This document shows positions 18,602-28,817 of a DNA stretch of 64,000 bases, piece by piece. The DNA lies in NCBI GenBank assembly GCA_048594975.1, contig JBMDXQ010000025.1, positions 62,001 to 126,000 of the forward strand, in the 5' to 3' direction. The translations under genes were made by a program, and so were the position numbers. The notes under the pieces were generated by a model that saw nothing but the letters and a program-made list of their open reading frames with translations, was not told where the DNA came from and made no database searches. How positions within the stretch are numbered: the first letter of the stretch is position 1; each line of letters opens with the position of its first letter. Origin of the DNA: JBMDXB01 sp048594975 (lineage in GTDB: Bacteria; Acidobacteriota; Vicinamibacteria; Vicinamibacterales; 2-12-FULL-66-21).

Positions 18602-19048
18602 AGCGCCATCATCGACGGGGAAATCTGCTGCCTCGACGCCGACGGGCGCAGCGACTTCAAGAAGCTGCTGTTCCGACGCGAGTGGCCCTACCTCTACGCC
18701 TTCGACCTGCTCGCGCTGAACGGGCGCGACCTCCGCGCGCTGCCGCTGCTGGAGCGCAAGCGCCGGCTGCGCGCGGTCATGCCGCGCGTGGACTTCCGTG
18801 TGGTGTACCTGGAGCACGTCGCCGAGCGCGGCGTAGAGCTGTGCGAGGCGGCGTGCCAGCACGACTTGGAGGGAATCGTGGGGAAGTGGGTGCGTGGCGC
18901 GTACCAATCCGACGGCAAGGGCACGAGCTGGCTCAAGGTGAAGAACCCGAACTACTCGCAGATGCAAGGCCGGCGCGAGCTGTTTGAGGCGCGGCGCGAT
19001 CGACAGCGGCTGCGAGGGCAACGCGCGCCGGAGCTTCTCCTCGCCTGA
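18602..19048 (+). pseudogene. 5'-truncated ATP-dependent DNA ligase (LigD/LigC-like catalytic domain)
   Basis: The frame holds the second half of a nucleotidyltransferase ligase domain: AIIDGEICCLDADGRSDFKK, motif IIIa-like LYAFDLLALNGRDLRALPLL, motif IV CQHDLEGIVGKWVRGAYQSD and motif V GTSWLKVKNPNYSQM. The adenylation lysine motif (KxDG) that should precede these is absent, and the upstream sequence no longer resembles a ligase. The protein could not self-adenylate. Intact versions act in non-homologous end joining together with Ku; no Ku gene is seen nearby. It is another broken gene of the island. Confidence 0.75.
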
Positions 19049-19128
19049 CCGCAGCCGACCACGCCGAAGCGGCACCACGCAACTGCCAGTTCCGTGGACC
19101 AGGGCACCGCGGGGTTCACGCCGACGCC

Positions 19129-19370
19129 TTACTCACTGCCTCTTGGGGAACGGGTGCTGAGGCGCCGTCGCGAGGATGCTGTCTCTGCGCGGTGCCGGGA
19201 GGTCGTGTCACTCCAGCCCCGTGCCCGCCAAGCGGTCACCACCTCGTGCTCGCGAGACAGGACGTTCGGCAGACCATCGAAATATTCGACGTGCTCGGCT
19301 GGACCGTCGGTGATCACCAGCTCGAAGCCGTTGCCCTCGGCCGCAAGGCGCGTCTCGCAGCGACGGCGCT
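19129..19370 (-). pseudogene. Fragment of a small hypothetical protein
   Basis: The minus strand reads GNGFELVITDGPAEHVEYFD, GLPNVLSREHEVVTAWRARG and WSDTTS before a basic tail and the TAA at 19129. This middle stretch has clear protein character (alternating strands, then a helix ending in AWRARGW), but the N-terminal side dissolves at about 19370 without a start codon. It is probably a small gene that has lost its 5' end. Function unknown. Confidence 0.4.
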
Positions 19371-19519
19371 TCTCCCCGAAGGGGGGATCCTACTCGTAAC
19401 GCGTCGCCGTTGCGGGGCGGATGCCTCGGACTGCATCAGAAAAACGTGGGAGCAGATGAGGGAACACTACGCGACTATGGAAGAAACATCCTATGGTTCA
19501 AGCAGTTGCAGGAAGTATG

Positions 19520-19540
19520 TGGCGGAGAGGGTGGGATTCG
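19520..19540 (-). repeat. Duplicate of the tRNA-Ser 3' end (candidate attachment site)
   Basis: These 21 bases are identical to 19668-19688, which cover the CCA end, acceptor strand and part of the T-arm of tRNA-Ser, in the same orientation. Duplicated tRNA 3' ends are the usual footprint of integrase-mediated insertion. A 13-bp inverted repeat (19589-19601 and 19659-19671) lies between and over the copies. Confidence 0.6.
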
Positions 19541-19667
19541 TCCACCTTCGCGCCTGCGGCGCTCCGGCGGATCTCATCGCGTCGGTGAGCCAACCTTCGC
19601 CTGACGGGGAGTTCACTCGCTGGCTTGCCAACCGAAGCCGCGAGCGTAGCGAGCGCCTGGCGAAGGT

Positions 19668-19758
19668 TGGCGGAGAGGGTGGGATTCGAACCCACGTGCC
19701 CCTTACGGGACAAGACGCTTTCGAGGCGCCCCCGTTACGACCACTTCGGTACCTCTCC
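19668..19758 (-). tRNA. tRNA-Ser (anticodon CGA)
   Basis: On the minus strand, 91 bases fold as a class II tRNA. The acceptor stem is GGAGAGG/CCTCTCC, the discriminator is G with an encoded CCA end, and the T-arm contains GGTTCGAATCC. The seven-base anticodon loop CTCGAAA holds anticodon CGA, which reads UCG codons. The extra arm is long, as expected for serine. The gene lies 101 bases from the end of tadA and marks the right border of the decayed accessory region. Confidence 0.95.
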
Positions 19759-19859
19759 GCAACTGACGTGCCAGGAGCTAGCAGCCGGACTGATCCTCGT
19801 CACCGGGACACTGAATTCCAGCCGCGCGCTGCCACGCCCAGGCTCCCGGCTCCGAGCTC

Positions 19860-20318
19860 CTAGCTCCTGTCGCGCTTCTCTTGAAAGAACTCCTGGATGA
19901 CCGCCCGGCACTCGTCTTCGAGCACGCCGCCCGTGGCCTCCATCCGGTGATTCAGCGACGGGTGCTCGTGCGCGCGCATCGCCGACTCGATCGCCCCGGC
20001 TTTCGGCTCGCGCGCGCCGTACACGACCCGCGCGAGCCGCGCGTGGATCATCGCGCCCACGCACATCTGACACGGCTCGATCGTGACGTACATCGTCGCG
20101 CCGGTCAGCCGGTAGTTTCGGGCACGTCGGGCGGCGTCGCGGAGCGCCACGATTTCGGCGTGCGCCGTCGGGTCCTGCGCGATGATCGGCTGGTTGAACC
20201 CCTTGCCGATCGTCGCTCCGTCGAGCACGACGACAGCCCCCACAGGCACATCGCCGCGGCGCCGCGCCTCGGCGGCCAGCGCCAGCGCGGCGCGCATGAA
20301 CTCTTCGTCGCTGGCCAT
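19860..20318 (-). CDS. tadA: tRNA-specific adenosine deaminase
   Basis: A 152-residue zinc-dependent deaminase that converts the wobble adenosine 34 of tRNA-Arg(ACG) to inosine. The cytidine-deaminase fold motifs are complete: His53 and the proton-shuttle Glu55 in TAHAEIVAL, and Cys83/Cys86 in IEPCQMCVGAMIHARL. The N-terminal EEFMRAALALAAEARRRGD and the GDVPVGAVVV block are characteristic of TadA rather than of free-base deaminases. The ATG at 20318 gives the usual length. It is a core housekeeping gene and shows that the genome backbone resumes to the right of tRNA-Ser. Confidence 0.96.
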   Translation of the reverse strand: MASDEEFMRAALALAAEARRRGDVPVGAVVVLDGATIGKGFNQPIIAQDPTAHAEIVALRDAARRARNYRLTGATMYVTIEPCQMCVGAMIHARLARVVYGAREPKAGAIESAMRAHEHPSLNHRMEATGGVLEDECRAVIQEFFQEKRDRS

Positions 20319-20384
20319 TCTGGACGCCGCAGCCGTCCTTGAAACACACGATTATAACATCCGGTGAGACCGGGCAGCCCGGCT

Positions 20385-20500
20385 GTGAAGGTCACGGAGG
20401 TCATGGACTCGGAGGCCACTGAGCCAAGTGAGTTCTCTGTGGCCTCCGCGGCCTCTGGGTTCATCCCCATCCACCTCCGTGGCCTTCGTGGCTCAGAACA
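20385..20500. repeat. Nine-base periodic repeat (CCACGGAGG-like) with inverted symmetry
   Basis: Short variants of GCCACGGAGG/CCTCCGTGGC recur on both strands between 20385 and 20500 (for example cacggaggtc, ggaggccactg, gtggcctccgcggcctc, cacctccgtggcc). They have roughly nine-base spacing and could fold into a long imperfect hairpin. The element lies between the TonB receptor and tadA. Confidence 0.45.
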
Positions 20501-20630
20501 CCACCCGCACCCCGCCGTTGACGACCCGGCCGTCGTGCGGCGCCGACGCGTCCTCCGTCCATCGTCCATCGGGCAGCCGCGCGGGCAGCACGAGGGGGAT
20601 CGTGCGTGGAACTGGCACCGTGAGACAGTG
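20493..20630 (-). pseudogene. C-terminal remnant of an outer-membrane-type protein
   Basis: Downstream of the TonB receptor the minus strand shows about 45 sense codons ending in GRVVNGGVRVVF and a stop. Alternating hydrophobic residues and a terminal phenylalanine are typical of outer-membrane beta-barrel ends. There is no start and the upstream part is missing. It may be the stub of a second receptor or porin. Confidence 0.3.
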
Positions 20631-20658
20631 GGCCGGCGGCCGGCAAGTACTGTCTGCG

Positions 20659-23268
<2,610 letters not shown>

Positions 23269-23730
23269 CGAAACCCTCCTTTGCGAGGGGACGTTCATAT
23301 GGCGGCGGCCTGAACTTGTCAAGTAACCGCTGGGCTTACGACCGACACAACCCAAGGCATGAAACCGTCTGACGCCTCGTGGTCGGTTCGACGCCAATCG
23401 GCTAGTACGCGAAGTAGTCGGGGGCCGGCCGGACTCCTCAGGCCGATCCGATCCGCCACGGAGGGTGGCGATGCCTCGGGCCGTCAGCGCCTCTCGCAGC
23501 GCCGCCTCGTCGCGCTCTCGCCTCCTCGAGAACCGATCGTCCTCGCGGCCGCCGCACGCGATGCGGCCCAGCGCCAGCGCGGCCAGGCAGGCGCTTACAA
23601 TCGACCTGCTCATGTCTGACCTCCGCGCCTGCAGGGCTGGTGCAGGATGGCCGCCGACCCGGACTCGCCGGGCGGTCTGCGCGGAGGCGCCGATCGGCCG
23701 GCACGACCGGCCGCGGCCCGGAGGGACGGC
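23269..23730. other. Divergent intergenic region, possible short secreted peptide frame
   Basis: The space between the receptor and the response regulator probably carries both promoters. On the minus strand a GGAGG-preceded ATG at 23613 begins a signal-like stretch (MSRSIVSACLAALALGRIA) that stays open into the receptor frame. It may be a decayed small gene. No clear promoter boxes were identified. Confidence 0.3.
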
Positions 23731-24405
23731 ATGCGCGCGTTGATTGTCGAGGACGACCCCACGATCGCGGAGTTCGTCGCGCGCGGCCTCAAAGAGGCGG
23801 GCTTCGCGGTCGAGCAGGCAGCCGACGGCGTCACCGCCCTGCAGCTCGCGCGCGGCGGGCCGCACGACGTGGCCGTGGTAGACGTGATGCTGCCGCGGCT
23901 AGACGGCCTGGCGCTGATCGAGGCGATGCGGCGCGAGGGCATCCGTACGCCGGTGCTGATCCTGAGCGCCCGCCAGTCGGTGGACGACCGCGTCCGCGGC
24001 CTGCAGATCGGTAGCGATGATTACCTGACCAAGCCGTTCGCCTTCCCCGAGCTGCTCGCGCGGGTCCAGGCCCTGATCCGCCGGGCAACCAACGCGCCGT
24101 CGGCGACGCAGCTCAGCGCCGGCGGCGTCACGCTCGACCTGGTGAGCCGCCGCGCGTCCCGCGATGGGCGCGCGATCGAGCTGCGCCCGCGCGAGTTCGC
24201 GCTGCTCGAGTACCTGATGCGCAACGCCGGACGCGTCGTCTCGAAAACGATGATCCTCTCGCACGTCTGGGACTACTCGTTCGACCCGCGCACCAACGTG
24301 GTCGACGTGCTGGTGTTCCGGCTGCGCGAGAAGATCGACAAGGGCTTCCCGACGAAGTTGATCCACACGGTGCGCGGCATTGGCTATGTTTTCGAGGTGG
24401 CGTGA
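23731..24405 (+). CDS. OmpR/PhoB-family response regulator
   Basis: A 224-residue DNA-binding regulator. The receiver domain (1-115) has the acidic pair in VEDDP, phosphoacceptor Asp51 in VVDVMLPRLDG, and the lysine of DDYLTKPFAF. The C-terminal winged helix (130-224) shows ELRPREFALLEYLMRNAGRV, TNVVDVLVFRLREKID and the closing HTVRGIGYVFE. The ATG at 23731 follows GGAGG and gives the standard family length. It overlaps the sensor kinase gene by 20 bases, so the pair is cotranscribed. An HtrA protease gene 75 bases beyond the kinase suggests an envelope-stress circuit. Confidence 0.95.
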   Translation: MRALIVEDDPTIAEFVARGLKEAGFAVEQAADGVTALQLARGGPHDVAVVDVMLPRLDGLALIEAMRREGIRTPVLILSARQSVDDRVRGLQIGSDDYLTKPFAFPELLARVQALIRRATNAPSATQLSAGGVTLDLVSRRASRDGRAIELRPREFALLEYLMRNAGRVVSKTMILSHVWDYSFDPRTNVVDVLVFRLREKIDKGFPTKLIHTVRGIGYVFEVA

Positions 24406-25801
24406 GCGGTTCCACCACGCGTTCGCGTTCCGCCTGGCGTGGTGGTACGCGATCGTCTTCCTCGCCAGCTCGCTGGCGCTCGTGGCGATCACCGACGTGC
24501 TGCTCGCCGCCACGCTGCGCCGCCACGACCGCGACTTCGTGCGGAGCACGCTCGTGCAGTTCGCCTCCGCCTACGCGCGCGGCGGTGCGCCGGCGCTCGC
24601 CCGCGAGCTGCAGCGCAGCCAGGCGGCAGGCAGCGAGGGGCCGCTGCTGGTGCGCGCCCTCAGCCGGCGGCGCGACATCGTCTTCTTCAGCATGCCCGAG
24701 GAATGGCAGCGCCTGGATCTGGCAAGGCTTTCTGCGCCAGGGATGGACGAGGGGGAGACCTGGCTGACCATCGAGACCGGCGGCGCCGGCGGGCACGTCC
24801 TGGAGGTGCTCTCCGTCCGTCTCCCGGACGGCACGCTGTTCCAGGTGGGCAAGAGCACCGAGCACCGCGCGGAGCTGCTGCGACGGTTCCGCCGGATGCT
24901 GCTCGTCAACCTGGCGGCGATCGTCGCCATCGGCGTCGCCGGCGGCCTCACGATCACCTCCTCGGCGCTGCGGCCGCTGCGCGCGCTCGCCGACACCGTC
25001 GGCCGGATCCTGCGCACCGGGCGTACCGATGCCCGCGTCCCGGTGGAAGCGACCGGTGACGCGCTGGGCGACCTGGCGGCGCTCGTCAACGCGATGCTCG
25101 ACCGCATCGACGCGGTCGTCGGGGGGATGCGCGGCGCGCTCGACAACGTCGCGCACGACCTGCGGACGCCCATGGCGCGGCTGCGCGGCATCGCCGAGAC
25201 CGGCCTCGCCTCCCGCGATCCCGCCGTCCTCCGAGAGGCCCTCGCCGACTGCCTTGACGAGTCGGACCGGGTCGTCGCGATGCTGAACACGCTGATGGAC
25301 ATCTCCGAGGCGGAGACGGGGACGATGGCGCTCGCGCGGGAGCCCGCGAACGTTCGCGAGCTGGTGGGCCGGACGATTGAGCTCTACGAAGACGTCGCCG
25401 AGCAGGCGGGCGTCCGCCTCGCGGCCGACGTGCCCGACGGCCTCACGGTCCCCGTGGATCGCAACCGGATGCGGCAGGTCGCCAACCTTGTGGACAACGC
25501 CGTCAAGTTCACGCCGCCCGGCGGACGCGTCAGCATCGGCGCGTCGCGCGAGAAGGACGCCGTTCGCATCACCGTCAGCGACACCGGCGCCGGGATCCCC
25601 GCCGGCGAGCTGCCGCATGTCTGGGAGCGGTTGTACCGCGGCGACAAGAGCCGCTCGACACGCGGCCTCGGCCTCGGCCTCAGCCTCGTCAAGGCGATCG
25701 TGGCCGCCCACGGAGGCTCCGCGACGATACGTTCCACGCCGGGAGCCGGCACCATGGTCGAGCTCAGCCTGCCCGCGCCGGCGGACCTTTCAGCGATGTA
25801 A
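24386..25801 (+). CDS. Membrane sensor histidine kinase
   Basis: A 471-residue kinase that phosphorylates the regulator encoded just before it. Transmembrane helices lie near residues 15-38 (WYAIVFLASSLALVAITDVL) and 170-195 (MLLVNLAAIVAIGVAGGLTI) and enclose a periplasmic sensor of about 130 residues. They are followed by a HAMP domain, an H-box with His257 in NVAHDLRTPMARL, and an ATPase with the N box NLVDNAVKFTPPGG, DTGAGIP and the G2-type GLGLGLSLVKAI. The ATG at 24386 lies inside the end of the response-regulator gene; a TTG two codons earlier is less likely. The signal is unknown; linkage to HtrA points to envelope damage or to metals. Confidence 0.93.
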   Translation: MFSRWRERFHHAFAFRLAWWYAIVFLASSLALVAITDVLLAATLRRHDRDFVRSTLVQFASAYARGGAPALARELQRSQAAGSEGPLLVRALSRRRDIVFFSMPEEWQRLDLARLSAPGMDEGETWLTIETGGAGGHVLEVLSVRLPDGTLFQVGKSTEHRAELLRRFRRMLLVNLAAIVAIGVAGGLTITSSALRPLRALADTVGRILRTGRTDARVPVEATGDALGDLAALVNAMLDRIDAVVGGMRGALDNVAHDLRTPMARLRGIAETGLASRDPAVLREALADCLDESDRVVAMLNTLMDISEAETGTMALAREPANVRELVGRTIELYEDVAEQAGVRLAADVPDGLTVPVDRNRMRQVANLVDNAVKFTPPGGRVSIGASREKDAVRITVSDTGAGIPAGELPHVWERLYRGDKSRSTRGLGLGLSLVKAIVAAHGGSATIRSTPGAGTMVELSLPAPADLSAM

Positions 25802-25876
25802 TCCAGCGGTCATCTTCAGGTAATCCGCGGTCCCTATCCTCGATCGTGGGCCGGTGCCCGCAAGGAGGACAAGGAG

Positions 25877-27385
25877 ATGACACGCGATTACGTGAGAGTT
25901 GGCCGCCCGGCCGGTCAGCACGAGGCCTCTCGCGGCCGTCGCGCGGCGGCAGCGATCGCGCTGCTGCTGGCCGGCGTGGTGGCCGGATGGACCGTCGGCG
26001 GCCCGTGGACGGGCGTCGCCGCCCCCGCGCCGGCGCCCCCGGCCGTCGAGACGCTGGCCAACGGGACCCCGGCGTCGTACGCCGCCATCGTCGACCGCGT
26101 CGCGCCGGCAGTGGTCACCATCCGCTCGCAGCGGAGCGTCAGGACGATCAGCCAGCAACTGCCCGATCACCCATTCTTCCGCGAGTTCTTTGGCGATCGC
26201 TTCCCCGGCCAGCGGCAGCTGCCGGAACGGCGGGAGCGCGGGATGGGCTCCGGCGTCATCGTGCGCACCGACGGCCACATCCTGACCAACCATCACGTCG
26301 TCGAAGGCGCGGAGCACGTGAGCGTGGAACTTGCCGACGGGCGCACGTTCCAGGCAAATGTGCTCGGCACCGATGCGCCGAGCGATCTCGCGGTGCTGAA
26401 GGTGGACGCGAAGAACCTGCAGACGCTCCCGCTCGGCGACTCCGACCAGGTGCGCGTCGGCGACGTCGTGCTCGCAGTCGGCAACCCGCTCGGCGTGGGC
26501 CAGACGGTGACGATGGGCATCGTCAGCGCGAAGGGCCGATCGAACGGCGGCGCGGGCGACGGCAGTTACGAGAACTTCATCCAGACCGACGCGCCGATCA
26601 ACCACGGCAACTCGGGCGGGGCGCTGGTCGACGTGCGCGGCGAGCTCGTCGGCATCAACTCGCAGATCCTGACCCCGTCGGGCGGCAACATCGGGATCGG
26701 GTTCGCGATTCCGGCCAACATGGCGCGCAACGTGATGACGCAGTTGATCGACCACGGCGGGGTGCGGCGCGGCCGGCTCGGCGTGACCATCCAGGACATC
26801 ACCCCGGAGCTGGCGCAGAGCCTGAACCTGCCGTCGACGGCAGGCGCCCTCGTGAGCAACGTCGAGGCGGGGAGCCCCGCGGCGGCGGCGGGCATGCGGC
26901 GCGGCGACGTCATCACTGCGGTCAACGGGACCGCGGTCAGGGACGGCAACCTGCTGCGGAACCACATCGCGGAGATGCTGCCCGGCACCGAAGCGGCGCT
27001 GAAGGTGGTGCGGGACGGCCGCGAGCTGGACATGAGGGTCAGGCTCGGCGAACTGCAGGCGCGGCACGAATCGTCGCCAGACGACGGCCCGTCCGATGGC
27101 CCGGCAGCCCGGTTCGGCATGTCGGTCGAGCCGCTGACGAGTGAGCGGGCGCGGGAGCTCGGCGTACTGGCGAAAAGCGGGCTCCTCGTGACCGCTGTCG
27201 ACGCCGGCAGCCGGGCGGCCGCTGCAGGCTTGCGGCCGGGCGACGTAATCGAACGGGTCGATCGACGCGACGTCCGCACCGCCGATGAGCTGCGCAGCGC
27301 GCTCACAAGCGGAACGCGGCCCGCTCTCCTGCTCGTACACCGCGGCGAAACGACGGTCTTCCTGGCGCTCGACCGTATGGATTGA
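25877..27385 (+). CDS. Periplasmic HtrA/DegP-family serine protease with two PDZ domains
   Basis: A 502-residue protease for quality control of envelope proteins. An N-terminal anchor or signal helix (residues 22-40) leads to a trypsin-like domain whose triad is visible: His140 in LTNHHVV, Asp170 in PSDLAVLKV and Ser246 in NHGNSGGALV. The FFREFFGDRFP segment is the LA loop typical of DegP/DegQ. Two PDZ domains follow, the first around GALVSNVEAGSPAAAAGMRRGD and a second, shorter one around LRPGDVIERVDRRDVRTADE. GGAGGACAAGGAG precedes the ATG at 25877. The preceding intergenic region contains GTAATCC(A)GCGG twice, 23 bases apart, which might be the response regulator's binding site. Confidence 0.94.
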   Translation: MTRDYVRVGRPAGQHEASRGRRAAAAIALLLAGVVAGWTVGGPWTGVAAPAPAPPAVETLANGTPASYAAIVDRVAPAVVTIRSQRSVRTISQQLPDHPFFREFFGDRFPGQRQLPERRERGMGSGVIVRTDGHILTNHHVVEGAEHVSVELADGRTFQANVLGTDAPSDLAVLKVDAKNLQTLPLGDSDQVRVGDVVLAVGNPLGVGQTVTMGIVSAKGRSNGGAGDGSYENFIQTDAPINHGNSGGALVDVRGELVGINSQILTPSGGNIGIGFAIPANMARNVMTQLIDHGGVRRGRLGVTIQDITPELAQSLNLPSTAGALVSNVEAGSPAAAAGMRRGDVITAVNGTAVRDGNLLRNHIAEMLPGTEAALKVVRDGRELDMRVRLGELQARHESSPDDGPSDGPAARFGMSVEPLTSERARELGVLAKSGLLVTAVDAGSRAAAAGLRPGDVIERVDRRDVRTADELRSALTSGTRPALLLVHRGETTVFLALDRMD

Positions 27386-27706
27386 CGCGAACGGGACAGC
27401 TGATCGTCAACTCCCCACGACGAGCTGCCAACGATCAAACGGTTCAACTCCCGATTGCCAGGCCGCCAACTTCCGGACCGAACCCCGGAGTCGGAGCCTG
27501 GCAGTTGGATTTACCGAGCTTGACCGGCACTGTTATCGAGCCAACCTCAACACACACACCGAAAGCTCATCCAAAAAGCCCGACGGTGGTACCGACTTTG
27601 TTTCCATCGGTGACGCCTCCGGGGCTCCGCTCGTAACGCCTCGGAATTGGCCGTAAACGTGTAGGGCAGACAATCAGGATCGTGTCACAGTTGGCCGGAG
27701 GGCGCC
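27386..27706. other. Intergenic region, no supported gene
   Basis: A lower-G+C stretch between htrA and the glycosyltransferase gene. It presumably holds the promoter of the glucan block, but I could not fix a -35/-10 pair or a terminator with confidence. Confidence 0.45.
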
Positions 27707-28810
27707 GTGCGTATCGCTCAGGTTTCGCCGCTGTTCGAAAGCGTTCCACCGAAGTACTACGGCGGCACGGAACGCGTCGTCTCGTATCTCACCGAAGAAC
27801 TCGTTCGCCAGGGCCACGAGGTCACGCTCTACGCCAGCGGCGACTCGGTCACCAAGGCGCGCCTCGTGGCGCCCTGCCGGCGTTCGCTGCGTCTCGACAC
27901 GGGCTGCGTCGACCAGCTCGCCCACCACATGTTCATGCTGGAGCGTGTCGCCCAGGACGCGGCGGCGTACGACATCATCCACTACCACGTCGACTACCTG
28001 CACTTCCTGCTGTCGCGCCGCATGAGCCTGCCGCACGTGACCACGCTGCACGGGCGGCTGGACATCCCGGACCTGGTGAACCTGTATCGCGAGTTCCGCG
28101 AGATGCCGGTGGTCTCGATCTCCAACGCGCAGCGCAAGCCGCTCGCGTGGGCGAACTGGCAGGCAACGGTCTACCACGGGCTGCCCGAGGACCAGTACCG
28201 GTTCCGCGATCGGCCGGGCACGTACCTCGCGTTCCTCGGACGCATCTCGCGTGAAAAGCGCGTCGATCGCGCGATCGAGATCGCGCGGCGCATTGCGATG
28301 CCGCTGAAGATCGCGGCCAAGGTGGATTCCGTCGACAAGGAGTACTTCGAGACGACGATCAGGCCGTTGCTCGACGGCCCGTACACCGAGTACCTTGGCG
28401 AGATCGGCGATGGCGAGAAGGACGAGTTCCTCGGAAACGCCTACGCGCTGCTCTTCCCCATCGACTGGCCTGAGCCCTTCGGACTGGTCATGATCGAGGC
28501 GATGGCCTGCGGCACCCCGGTCATCGCGTACCGGCATGGATCGGTCCCGGAGCTGATGGACGACGGCGTGACCGGGTTCGTGGTCACGCAGCTGGACGAC
28601 GCGGTGCGGGCGGCGGAGCGGGTGGCGGAGATCGATCGGCGCAGCTGCCGGCAGGTGTTCGAGGAGCAGTTCACGGTGTCGCGGATGGCGCGCGACTATG
28701 TCGCGGTCTACGAGCGACTCATCGCGCACCGCGAGCGGACGACGGCGTGGCTCCAGGCGCGCCGGCCGGCGCTGGCGGCGCCAGCGCGAGCCGTCGCCAA
28801 GAGTGCGTAA
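27707..28810 (+). CDS. GT4-family glycosyltransferase
   Basis: A 367-residue GT-B fold enzyme. The N-terminal part starts with RIAQVSPLFESVPPKYYGGT, the usual acceptor/donor glycine region. The C-terminal part has FLGRISREKRVDRAIEIAR and the GT4 E-x7-E signature PEPFGLVMIEAMACGTPVIA. The GTG at 27707 is preceded by CCGGAGGG and gives full length. Seven bases after its stop begins the debranching-type enzyme gene, so the two form an operon. A role in making glycogen-like glucan, trehalose or an exopolysaccharide fits the neighbours; the nucleotide sugar used cannot be read from the sequence. Confidence 0.9.
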   Translation: MRIAQVSPLFESVPPKYYGGTERVVSYLTEELVRQGHEVTLYASGDSVTKARLVAPCRRSLRLDTGCVDQLAHHMFMLERVAQDAAAYDIIHYHVDYLHFLLSRRMSLPHVTTLHGRLDIPDLVNLYREFREMPVVSISNAQRKPLAWANWQATVYHGLPEDQYRFRDRPGTYLAFLGRISREKRVDRAIEIARRIAMPLKIAAKVDSVDKEYFETTIRPLLDGPYTEYLGEIGDGEKDEFLGNAYALLFPIDWPEPFGLVMIEAMACGTPVIAYRHGSVPELMDDGVTGFVVTQLDDAVRAAERVAEIDRRSCRQVFEEQFTVSRMARDYVAVYERLIAHRERTTAWLQARRPALAAPARAVAKSA

Positions 28811-28817
28811 GGCGGCG

